Assembly (NCBI GenBank): GCA_015680905.1 | Contig: CM027383.1 | Location: 35,524,501 to 35,588,500 of the forward strand | Source of the DNA: Coptis chinensis | Lineage: Eukaryota > Streptophyta > Magnoliopsida > Ranunculales > Ranunculaceae | DNA: 64,000 bases | Reading direction: 5' to 3' | Shown here: positions 44,501 to 54,954 of the stretch, piece by piece | Layout of the letters: each line of letters starts with the position of its first letter | Numbering within the stretch: the stretch's first letter is position 1 | Program-made: the position numbers and the translations under genes | Notes under the pieces: generated by a model | What the model was told of the DNA's origin: nothing | The model's database searches: none | The model's input: only the letters and a program-made list of their open reading frames with translations

Positions 44501-45153
44501 TCTAAAAATGATGTATTTATAAATTTCTGATATGTTGCCGGTGCATTTTTTAGACAAAAAGGCATTACCTTATAGCAAAGTAAGTCTTGGTATGTTATAA
44601 AAGTTGTAAGTTCTTGTTCATCTCCGGCTAATGCAATTTGATAAAATCCCATTGAGGCATCCATAAAAGAAATTCATTTAAACCCTGAAGTGGCATCAAC
44701 CATTTCAGAAATACGAGGCAAGAGGTACGGGTGAACATGACATTTTTTATTGACATCAGTAAAATCAACACAGATCCTAAGTTTTCCATTTTTCTTAGGG
44801 ACTTCTACTACATTGGATATCCATTTCGGATATAGTACAATCATAATAAAATTAACACTTAGAAGTTTGTCGATCTCTTCTTTAACTTTGAGCTTTTGAT
44901 TGGGAGCCATTCGACGAGGCTTCTGACGCACTGGCTTTTGTGTTTTGTTGATATCTAGCCTGTGACATGCAAGTGAAGGATCAATCCCAGGCATTTGTTC
45001 GACCGTCCACGCAAAGACTGTGCAATTTATCTTCAAAAGCTCAATGAGTTCATCTTGTTCCTTCTTAGAAATTTTTGCATAAATAAAAGTGGTTTCTTCT
45101 TCCTTGTTGCCGATCTGTACTTCGAGGAGCATGTCGATGGTCGGGGGGGCCAC
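44501..45153 (-). pseudogene. Reverse transcriptase N-terminal part
   Basis: The frame reads MAPPTIDMLLEVQIGNKEEE onward, then ARRMAPN-like RRMAPNQKLKV, IRICVDFTDVNKKC (the RT fingers) and, past a TAA at about 44674, SFMDASMGFYQIAL, PFCLKNAPATYQ. It stops at the AGAAG duplication of solo LTR A. The frame is the same on both sides of the TAA. Aspartate in FMDAS is the first catalytic residue. Confidence 0.85.
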
Positions 45154-45385
45154 CTAAACTCTGCTCCATAGCGTTTACCCGACCAATGGAATTCTATAAT
45201 TGCTATTATACCCCATCGACATTTAGGATCGTGTTGCCCTTGACTTCCGAATCTTTATAATCTTCAAGCACAGACTCATGGCACTTCAAAGCTGCTATCT
45301 GATCACTTCAAACTTTGCATACCATACCATCACACCAGAACTTGATAGCCTGATGGAAAGTAGAAACGACAGCTCCCATTGAGTG
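45154..45385 (-). pseudogene. Protease-RT linker of the minus-strand Tat element
   Basis: Continues from the DWIHSMGAVVST segment beside the MITE toward RT. It is broken by stops. No separate domain. Confidence 0.45.
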
Positions 45386-45854
45386 GATCCAATCCATAGC
45401 TAGTAATTCGCTGAATTATTCACGAATTATTCGCGAATTATAAGGTTTGGTGAATAAAACGAATAATTCGGCGAATTTTTGAATGATACGGTTTAATTCG
45501 CGAATTGGTTGGGTCGGGCTTATAATTGCCGAATTATTCGCGAATTATTCACGAATTATAAGGTTTGGCGAATAAAATGACATTTGTATTATTTTTTCAT
45601 GAATAAAATTGTAAAAATAAAAATAAAAACGTTATATACTTATATATCAAAATTTTAAATGTAAAATATATAGCCGAATTTTAAAGAAATATATTCGTAT
45701 TATACCCGTTTAAAACACGTATATCATATTTTTACCGTTAGCGTTTTATTGGACCGAATATTTAAAAGTATTATTGTTGAAAATTTCAAATCTTAGGCGA
45801 ATAATTGACGTATCGAACTTTTGCCGTCCACGAATTTACTAGCTATGATCCAAT
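45386..45854 (+). mobile_element. hAT-type MITE, 453 bp, with 8-bp target duplication
   Basis: The element 45394-45846 starts CCATAGCTAGTAATTCG and ends CGAATTTACTAGCTAT, which are inverted matches apart from a base or two. GATCCAAT flanks it at 45386-45393 and 45847-45854. Inside, CGAATTATTCGCGAATTAT-like motifs occur several times, twice followed by AAGGTTTGG(C/T)GAATAAAA. An 8-bp duplication is the hAT rule. It splits the protease domain after LGRDWI. Confidence 0.85.
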
Positions 45855-46196
45855 CTCTTCCCAGAATGATATTGTAGGAGGAGTTACAATCCAAGAGAAG
45901 AAAATCAATTGTAATGTCCTTGTTCATTAATGTCACCGGAAGAGAGAGTCTAACAATTGATTTTGCTGTTGTCCCATCTAAGCCAATGATAGGATTTGGA
46001 TCGGGAACTATCATTTTCTTGGGGAGATTGAGTCCTTTGTAACAACGTTTGTAGATCACACTTACCGAACTACCTGTATCGATCATGATTTTCTGTACAC
46101 GATGAATTCCAACAAAATCTTGTATTACAATAACATCATAATGAGGATGGTGCACTCCTATCAGATCATTGTCAGTCCAATAGAGAGGTCCTTCCT
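45855..46196 (-). pseudogene. Aspartic protease of the minus-strand Tat element
   Basis: The frame has IMIDTGSSVSVIY (catalytic DTG), a middle segment IIGLDGTTAKSIVRLSLPVTL and YNIILGRDWI, where the hAT MITE interrupts it. Upstream, EEGPLYWTDNDLIGVHHPHYDV joins to the gag end across the Copia solo LTR. Confidence 0.85.
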
Positions 46197-46839
46197 CATA
46201 CTGTTGGGGTTTAACACCGATACCAATCGATCCCCACTACACAGATAACTTGTACTATAATTAATAACAACTCCAGACAATAATATAAATATTCCCTACA
46301 ACCAAACTAACATGCCCAACTCGCTAAACGACTATTAACAATAGATAATAATATAAAGCAGTAAAAGCATACCACAACACAAAGATATACCGTGGTTCGG
46401 CCAATGGTGCCTACTTCCACAAAAGCTAATTCTTTTATAAAGTGGAAAGAAAGATTACAATCACTCCTTTCAGTCTCTCACCTTACTAGATCACTCCTCT
46501 CTCTTTACAGGGTTGTTTCTCTATAAAGGTTCTCTCTCAATCTTGATTGCTTTCAAGATTGGGTTTCCTCTCTATGTGCTGTGTATTTTCGTGTCTCAGC
46601 ATGTGTTAGGTTTTGCCAAAAACCCAAACCTTATATTGCAAACTCGCGGTTTCACAAAAAAAGAAATCCTGAATAAAATAGGCATGGGTGCGAGCGCGCC
46701 CTAAAAACAATGGAGGTTGTTCACGGCATGGGCGCAGGCGCGCCTAGAGCAAGACCAATAAGAGCGCTTGCACGCTCAAGCTTCTCCACGCAAACTGAAC
46801 TCCTTTTCTCCTCATGTGAGGGATAACTCCAACACATAC
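46197..46839 (-). mobile_element. Copia solo LTR, 633 bp, with CATAC target duplication
   Basis: The element 46202-46834 reads on the minus strand from TGTTGGAGTTATCCCTCACA to GTTAAACCCCAACA. CATAC flanks it on both sides. Its start and end match the LTR of the Copia element at 57667. It sits between gag and protease of the Tat element. Confidence 0.9.
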
Positions 46840-48175
46840 GTCTCAATACCCATACCGTGGAGAAAATCATATCCACTATAAACATAGTGGTGGCTGAGAT
46901 TAGTGATCTTGGAGTGATTGAAATTCTTGCGCTTGGTGTTAGACATTGAATCAACTCTAGCATGACCGACTTTGATTACATTGTGTGCGGTCACGATTAA
47001 AGCTTGTTTCGTTTTACCTAACACGTAATCTTGGAGCATATCCTTCTCGATCAAACCTTGGATTCTACCCCTTAGAGATTGGCATTGTTCAGTTTCATGA
47101 CCAAAATCATTGTGGAACTTGCACCACAGTGATTTGTCACGTGTAGCCTTGGTATCTTCGGAGAGAGAAAAAAGTGGATATAAGATATTCTTTCCCTTAA
47201 TCTTCTTATAGATAACAGCATACTTCTCGTTGAGGGTGGTAAGCTTTAACTCGGGAAGTTTCTTTTGCTCTTTTCCATTCCATTGTTGTGGCCTACCATT
47301 ACTCTTGGACTTTTGATCGGTTGTCTGTTGATATTTCAATTTTTGACTCTGTTCCTGCGGCTTGCTTATTCGATCCCTATCTCTGTGAACTCGTGTCGAT
47401 GCATCATCTTCAACTCGAATAAACTGTTGAGTTCGAGCAAAAAGTTCATAACGAGTTGTTGGGACGTCTTTTACTATAGAGTTGTAAACATCGTCCCTAT
47501 CATAATTAATGCCTTCCTTAAAAGCATAAATGACAAAAATATCAGATGCATCAAGAATCTCAACAGCCGCTTTCTGAAATCTAGCAACAAATTTACTGAG
47601 TTTTTTGTCTTATTATTATTTAATACTGAATAGAGAATCAATATTTTTCGGTTCTTTCCAGTTGTGACGAAAATGCTCGGCAAACTTGTAAACAAGATCA
47701 GTAAAATTGTGGATGAATCTTTCTGAAAGCATGTTAAACCATCTCATCGACTCAATTCCAATGAGTGTGGAAGAGAATAACTTGCAAAGAAGAGCATCGT
47801 TGAAAGTCCATAAAATCATCTTGTTTTTGTAATTAACAAGATGCATCAAAGGATCTCCATCAATCTCATCATACTTCTCGAATTCTGGCTGGTTGAAGTC
47901 ATTATGATGAATGGTTGTTTGGATTCGGAGAGAGAAGGGAGAATCAATACCACTCTCTATAGCGAGATTTTGAATTTTGTTTTCTCATGACTCCTTATCA
48001 TTAACAGCCTTCAGTATCATCTCATGGAGACGTCGTGCAAAAAATGGAACATTCTCTCAATGATGGTCACGACCGAACTGTGGACGTTTTGGTAAGGATT
48101 TCTTTAGAGGAGGTGGAATGAGTTCTCGTCGACTCGTCCACGTAGGTGAAGGTGATCGAGCCAGTAGTGGAGATC
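46840..48175 (-). pseudogene. Gag (capsid and zinc knuckle) of the minus-strand Tat element
   Basis: Capsid motifs: FNQPEFEKYDEIDGDPLMHL near 47890, then TLIGIESMRWFNML and FAEHFRHNW. After a frameshift come FVARFQKAAVEI-like text and RYELFARTQQFI. A variant knuckle CKFHNDFGHETEQC lies near 47110, and the end GIETY is at 46840. At least two frameshifts and several stops. The N-terminus lies beyond solo LTR B. Confidence 0.8.
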
Positions 48176-51100
48176 GGTTCTATAACACCTGGCTATTTCT
48201 ATTTATTATTTTTATAATATATGATTAATATTAATAATAAGAATAAATAAAACAAAAAATAATATACATATTAGTTAAGGATATGATAGGAAACCCCGTA
48301 GGTAAATAGATAAACCTTCATTCCTATTTTTTTTTGGGTTTAAAACAAAAAGGAGTTCACATGTAGAGTTTAATTTACACATAGAAAAGAAAATAAAAAG
48401 AGAGTTTTTCACATAAAGGAGAAGGGAGGGAGGGTTCTTGCTGGAAATCTACGGATAGATAGCTGTCGAAGCGTATCACGAGTGAGTAGATACTGTTATC
48501 TTTCACTGAAATTATCGGCATTCACATTACTACGTATGTTAGTATATTTAAAATTTGCTTATTCTATCCGGCCAAACATAAGTTTCTGTATAAGTTACGA
48601 TTTATGTCGATACCATGAGGTTCAACAGTTGAAACAAACCTTTATTGGGGGTTTAAATGTTTGAATGGGTTGATTTTTATTTAATTGATTGTATTGGATT
48701 GTGTTGTGTGAACTCTCGATTTGTATTCGTTGAAACTGTTAGTTTGTTTGGGATGTGAAATCTGATCAGTGGAGGCTCTGAAAGAGCAGTAATGGCATCA
48801 AAATGCGATTTGTGAGGGGTGGGGGAAATCAAGTTTTGACTATACAATAGTTTTGGTTTTTGTTGGGGATTGAAGTCGAGTGGTTCTGGTGGGATTTGGT
48901 TGTTGGTTGAGGGCTGTCGAAGTAGCTCAGGTGGTGTTAATGGCGTAAAAAATGTGATTTCTGGCGAGTGATGGAATGGGGTTTTGATTGTATCAAAAGA
49001 TGGGGTTTTAAGGAAGGAGTAAAATCGATGGGTTTAGAGTGGAGTAGGGTTGGTGGTTATGGTGGCTAATCCGGTGGTGGGATGCGCTGGTGAGGAAGAA
49101 GAAAGACCAGCGATGCTGTTCTTTTAGTTGGGCTTGGGCTTGGGCTAAAATACTTATGGGCTTAATTGTTTTGTTTTAGATATTCACATATGGGCTTTAG
49201 CTCTAGTTGGGTTTGGGAAAGGCTAAGGCTTTTGGGCCTACATTTTGTTGAGTTGGGCCTGATTAGTTTTTGTGTGGACCAGGTTTGTTGAGTTTGAGTG
49301 GACCAGATTCTATTAATTTAGATAGGCTTTGGGTTAGAGTTTGTTTTTGGGCCAAATATGTGCCTAGTTTGGAATCGAGTTTTCACCTAGTTAGGGTCAG
49401 ATTCAAACTCTTGCCAAAACATGAAAAAATGAGTTTTCTGAGTCTTCTTTCCAACTCAATTGGCCTCATCACATTCCGAGGTCTATGAAATTAATTATGG
49501 TGTATGGAAGTTTGACTGGCAGAAAATAGTGCGTAAGAAATCAGTTTCTACACACTATGTTCGAGCCTAGTTTTCAAGCATTTAGAATGAGATTGAGTAT
49601 TTTTGTAAAACATAAGAAAGTAAGTTCTATGTGTTAGCTTTTCAAATCAGAAAGCCTCGAAGCATTTGGACAGTTGTGGAAAGCTTTGTGTCATTCAAAA
49701 GATAGTCCATCAGAAATCTAGTTTGCTAAAAATTAGGGTTTTTACCAAGTTTGAACTATTTTTACTCCGAGATAGAATGACATTGGGACTTCAAGTTCTA
49801 TATGAAAAAGTAAGTATACCTATCCTAGTCTTCAAATAATCAAGTGGTGTATCATTTGGATGGCTATAGAAAACGTTATTGTTTCGGCAAGTTACCTAGA
49901 TAACCTACCATATTTTCTTTTTAGGAGAGCTCTAGTTAACTTTTCTTATTGTAATTAGATAAATGATTTTACTTAGACATATGAGTGTCTTGAATCTTGA
50001 TTGCTTAATTTCACATTTGTATTATATCCCAAGTACAATTGTTGCATATACACTAAATGTTAGTATAGATTTATGTTATATCACGTGACATGTTACATTT
50101 GTATATATATAATTGAGAAATGAAAGGGAAATGAAGTGTGCAACCTTAAAGCATGAATTCTTATTATTCTTTGACTTTGACTATGTGGCTGATAAGAACT
50201 ACAAAGACTTGATTCCAATCTTGAAAGATTTGGACACGTAGGCAGCTTTGAGCAAAAGTGCAGCCGTCCACTATATTATATATTATATATTAGTTATTAG
50301 TTATTGTGATAAGTATATGTGTACAATATTAGTACTTAATTGTGTACGTGATTGTGGTTGTTTAAAATGTATTCACGAGACATTTAACTAATACGTTATT
50401 CCTGATTGAACCTTTTGATATCTATGATTTATATAATTTATAATGAGGTGAGTTGATTAGTTATTGTGTTTGGAATCTTTAGTAATGATTCTATTGTTTG
50501 AGACAATATTTGTTTTGTAATGAAAATATTATAATAAATGAGAACTCTTGAGTGTTAAAATCCAGTGTAAAAGTGTCCAGTAAAATTTTAATGTGTCGTC
50601 CACATCTTTAGATCTCTCCACACTTCTTTGATGAAGAGAAATGAAAGAAAATGTTTATGACTAATGATGTCATGTGAAAAGCCGTATTAGAGAGGAACTA
50701 AGGCATTCGTCTTGCGGGTGGGCTGTATTCTTTGAGTGTACGGGAATGTAGGTCTGAATTACTTGAATGTGGCATGAATGACCTAAGGTATTCATTGAAT
50801 ATGCCATGAATGACCTGTTAGTATTATGGTGGGTATTCCTTGAATGTGGCGGAAATGACCTAAGGTATTCATTGAATGTGTCATGAATGACCTGTTAGTG
50901 TTATGATGGGTATTTCTTGAATGTGGCGGGAATGACCCAAGGTATTCATTGAATGTGCCATGAATGACTTGATATTTTGTTATACCCAAAAGAGGCTTTG
51001 TGTATGTGTATGGAAAGCCCAGAGATGGATGTGACTCATAAGTTACGAGTTTACAAGATGAAAATATGTTTCATAGAGGCGATATCCCCGCTTGGGACAT

Positions 51101-52532
51101 ATGTCTTGTAGTGGTACTCGGTGTGAGTGAGGCACACGGATATGTGTGATTTGGCAAATGTGTGAAGTACAAATCGTGGAGTAGAAACTAAAGGTTGGGT
51201 TGTGCCTTTTAATAAATAAGTCAACGAGATAATTACTAAGCAAAGTAAAATATTGATTTTACGTGTGACTGAGTTATTGCATATGAATATTTATGTATTA
51301 TGATGTACATGATTTTTTATGAGAAATATATACATGGTTTGTGTGAGTTGATACTCACAAGGGATGAACGTACTCCTTGGTTGTGATATTTTCCTCGTTC
51401 TCATAAGTAGACGAGTGGTTTTTAAGTATGAGCGAGTTGTTAGATATGATTAGTGATATATTATGATAAGATGCATATAATTTCTTACGAAAGAATGTGA
51501 ATATAGTTAGCGTGATATGATCAATATGGTGGTATGATATGAATGTTAGCTAATATTGGTGATATATTATGATATGATGGATATGGTGGTGTGATATGAA
51601 CGTTAGTTAATATTGGTGATATATTATGATATAATGGATATGGTGGTGTGACATGAATGTTAATATTGGCGATATATTATACCAGATTATATATACCCAT
51701 GATGGTTGCAGTGAGAGTGAAATAGATGTATACTATAAATGATTACGTTTGGGAAATCTAACTTTGTTTTACAGGAGGGTAGGACTTATTAACTTTTTAT
51801 GCAGAGACGTTGTCCTACCCTAAGACGACGTGATGGCTTAAAGGTAAGGTGTATCAAACTCATATTTAATTAGGTTATCATATGTACATTTACTAAGTGG
51901 AATGTAAGTGGTATTTATGTTGTGAGTTATTTTGAAAAGTGAAAATGATGAGTACTGTTATATGAGATTCTTGGAAATGTATATTGGGGGTTGAAATTTT
52001 ACTTGAGAAGAAACTACATGTCGTTTTGAGAAAATAGAACTAACTTGTCTTCCAAGTTGAAATGATTGTAATTGTATATTCCTTTATTTGAAATATTTAA
52101 CATATTGTTTTTATATTTAGTCTTGCCCATACCAGCAAATTCAATTTGCAGACCCATGTTTGCTTTGTTTTGCAACGTGGGTGTGTTCTTGGAAATATAG
52201 ATGATGGAGTGCAGTGGATGAGGACACGTGATTTGGATTTGCTCTTGGAGTCTTCTGGCTTAAGTTTTTCTGAGGTGTATGGTTTTGTTTTGAGACAGAT
52301 GTAATAGAGTCGGGTAGTTTCTTTGTAGTTTAATAATATGATTGAAGGATTGTTCCTTTTGGTTTTAAATTTGATCTCAGATTTTTAATATCGTGGTTGA
52401 TAATATGTTATTAGGGTTTCGTTTCGCCCTGAGTTTTTAGATGATTGAATAGGGTGGCGATTAAGATATTTATATCTTGAAAAAAAAAATTCCATATTCT
52501 ACTTTTCTGGAAATATAGGGTGTGACAGGTTC
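48176..52532 (+). mobile_element. Solo LTR B, 4347 bp, with GGTTC target duplication
   Basis: The element 48181-52527 starts TATAACACCTGG and ends TAGGGTGTGACA. GGTTC flanks it at 48176-48180 and 52528-52532. It shares with solo LTR A the segments GAGTAGATA...TATCTTTCACTGAA, CAGGAGGGTAGGACTTA and CATACCAGCAAATTC...CCCATGTTTGCTTTGTTTTG. It also carries GACTTGATTCC and GACACGTAGGCAGC at about 50197-50235, a motif of Tat-type LTRs. No gene domain was found. It interrupts gag. Confidence 0.75.
50690..50970 (+). repeat. Repeats of GGTATTCATTGAATGTGCCAT type in solo LTR B
   Basis: Three to four copies of a unit of about 80 bp built from TTGAATGTGGC(A/G)(T/G)GAATGACC and GGTATTCATTGAAT. The translation of the opposite strand gives a repeated peptide with no meaning as a gene. 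Confidence 0.75.
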
Positions 52533-53389
52533 CTTCGTCTCCTATGGTGAACATCGGGAGAATACAGACGGAGTGCTGGACTGTCACAACCATTTTCTTG
52601 ATTTGTTGCAAGTGAGTCTCCATCTCCATGGCTACCATTGTCAACATACTTTGGCCGACAATGAGCTCCTGGATTGGGACTACAACTTAAGCGATTAGGT
52701 TGTGAACTGGAATTGCTTGGTGAATAGTCTTTGCCGAGATCGGGCGATACCGGGCCATGACAACAAGGACTTGCAGTAGCTTGCCTACCCCTCCTAGAGC
52801 TTGGGGTAGGAACTTCATTGGTTTTTTGTTGGTTGGGTAGTCTACCTATATGGATATTTTGCCGATCTCCCTTAGTATGGTTCGAATTGGCTAAACCTGT
52901 TTTTTTCATGAGATCTTTTATGAGTTGGCGATCCCTCACAAGGTGGTTGGCATCAAGGTCGGCAGAAGAGTTTGTGGATTCGCTTACGATTACACTGGAA
53001 AGTGTTGGCTTTCGGCGTTGCACATTTTGTTTGCGCGAAGCCTTTCGTAAGTGACTCGCACGGTTTCTCTTCGTGCGGGAGTTTGTGCTCGGAGTCTTTG
53101 ACAGAGATGCTTCAGAGTTCAAACGATCCCAAACACTTTTTGTCATGGACCCTAAATCATCTTCGAGAAGTTGACGCAGATGTTTCTTCAGATTGTTATT
53201 CTTGCTCTCCAATTGTCCGAGACGACGGTCGACCTGAGTTGATGGATTGGATACATGAATACTCACTCTCTCAGTCGCAGATGGCCAAGGACCATCGAAC
53301 TTGGAAAGTGAATTCCCAACAGAAGGTGAGTGCTGAACTTGTGCGGCAAGAGGAAAATTTTCACCGTTGTTTGTTTTTCGAGAAGCCAT
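52533..53389 (-). pseudogene. Gag N-terminal region of the minus-strand Tat element
   Basis: It starts at ATG 53389 (MASRKTNNGENF) and is open across 286 residues up to the target duplication of solo LTR B (HHRRRRN). It is Ser/Asn/Arg-rich, with a coiled-coil-like LGQLESKNNNLKKHLRQLLEDD segment at about residues 57-80. The same frame resumes at 48175 with RSPLLARSPSPTW. Tat elements often have such a long, poorly conserved gag start. Confidence 0.75.
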
Positions 53390-53426
53390 TGACGTAACTT
53401 TTGTTTTGTGGTTAAGGGTAGGAGCA

Positions 53427-53442
53427 CAGACGGCGCCAAATA
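53427..53442 (-). promoter_or_regulatory. Primer-binding site of the minus-strand Tat element
   Basis: TTTGGCGCCGTCTGTG on the minus strand, two bases after the LTR end. Confidence 0.75.
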
Positions 53443-53444
53443 TG

Positions 53445-54111
53445 TTTCAGCAAGTTTTGCCAAAACACACCAGTTGGGTCGGAAGTGATCTTTTCAGAAG
53501 AGATTGCAAAGGGAATGGTTGTTGGTGAGAGTTGAGACTGGACTTCGGTTTGAAATTGCCTACGTACCCAAATGTTGTATTGTTTTGGGATCAAGTCTCG
53601 ATTGCGTAGTTCTGGAGAATGACCAATGTTGGATTTTATAAGTCGGATTGGTGATAGTTACTTCCTCGTTTTCCAATATTCCAATCGTGGGATGAAGTTG
53701 GAGAACTTGCTGGAGAACCGTCACACGATCTGAAGTTGATGGAAGTGAATCTTGAATGTGGACGAAGTTGTGAAAGTTAATTGATTCAGTCAAACAACTT
53801 CCTCACAAATGTTCAAGACACGTGTTTAATTGAATAGACTTTGCGTTATGTGGGTAGGTAGGCTATAAATTGAGTATGAGCGTGGGCTTTTTGGGCTTTG
53901 AGCATGAGCTTTATTGTAGATAAGCTCAGAGCATGGGTTTTGAGTGTGGGCTTTTTGGGCTCTGAGCATGGGCTCTGAGCGTGGGCTTTTTGGGCTATGA
54001 GCATAAGCTTTATTGTAAGTAGGTTAGTAGGCTGGTTCTGAGCGTGGACTCTGAGTGTGGGTTTGTATTGAATTGGGCTTTTATTGGGCCACATTTGTGG
54101 GGGTCGTAACA
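53445..54111 (-). repeat. 5' LTR of the minus-strand Tat element, 667 bp
   Basis: On the minus strand it runs TGTTACGACCCCC to TTGCTGAAACA. It includes GAACTACGCAATCGAGACTTG and TTTGGGTACGTAGGCAA. Near its start are short repeats of GAGCGTGGGCTTTTTGGGC type (plus strand 53877-54060). Confidence 0.85.
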
Positions 54112-54357
54112 GTAGTGAAGGGAGATTGAGAAGAGATTTGTGTGTTATAGCATCTGGAGTGTGCAGACGGCATAGTTTACAAACGGCAGAAACTCTGCCG
54201 TCTGTATCCTGAACTTAACAGCTGCTAAAAGTGCTCATTGAACTGGTTTTTCAAATTCGGGCTGCCAAATTTGGCTGAGGTTGCTAAAGGGCCTATTATA
54301 GCTGCGGCACCTTTTAGCAACCCATTATAGCTGCTCCCCATTGGACTTGTTCTAATA
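54112..54357 (-). repeat. Inverted match of the element end at 7812
   Basis: On the minus strand it reads from GAACAAGTCCAATGG through GGTTGCTAAAAGGTG, AGCAGCTGTTAAGTTCAGGA, and CAGAGTTTCTGCCGT to the Tat LTR at 54111. TAA follows the plus-strand end. The block order equals that of 7812-8120. Confidence 0.65.
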
Positions 54358-54954
54358 ATCAGCTCCACCAGGTGCTCCTAGACGGCGAGACTCTCTATAA
54401 GCATGGCTATGTCATACATTTTTCAGCATGTACGCCCCATGATCACACTGTTTGGAGCACCGAAAGCGAATATTTGAAGATACCAGACCAATACTTAGGT
54501 GCTTGTAGAGTGGTAGCCGAAGATTTGGTATATATGGGCGTATAGCTAACTGAGCCGAAGGCTCGGTAAATGGTCCAAAGAAAAGGTGAGCCGTGATCGT
54601 TACATGAGGGGTACAGACTACAGAGTACTGACCTCTTAACTAACTTGATCGATCGACTGCCAAGGAGAGAGAGGGACGTAGTCACGTATGGATTTGGGGT
54701 AGACTTTCTCTGCAATTGGGTGAGTTTACTCACTCAACTCGATAGTCAGTTTACATTGGAACCACCCATAGTTAACGTAGATGAACTAGAATTTACTACT
54801 TACCACAACGCGTTATACAATTGCATCATAATCATCATCTTTATATGAAGTATCAGAAAACCGAATTTGAATCTTAGATTTTATTCCTTCGACCAATCTT
54901 TGTCATATAGTTTTCGATGTAATCCATCAACTTACAAATAACAACTAGAAAATT
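54358..54954. other. Spacer downstream of TLP2
   Basis: No gene seen. It holds TAGCCGAAGATTTGGTATAT at about 54512, related to TAGCCAAGATTTGGTAAAT at 57305 on the other side of TLP2. Confidence 0.45.

Larger units (their letters stand above)
37464..54111 (-). mobile_element. Tat-type Ty3/gypsy element in minus orientation, heavily nested
   Basis: On the minus strand: 5' LTR (53445-54111), primer-binding site, gag (53389 to 46840 with gaps), protease (46155 to 45850), RT (45153 to 44501 and 41703 onward), RNase H, aRNH, integrase (to 38776) and a 3' region with a tandem array. The 3' LTR is missing. Four later insertions interrupt it: solo LTR 48181-52527, Copia solo LTR 46202-46834, hAT MITE 45394-45846 and solo LTR 41720-44495. 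The domain order RT-RNase H-aRNH-integrase and the 3' array fit Tat/Ogre. Confidence 0.88.
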
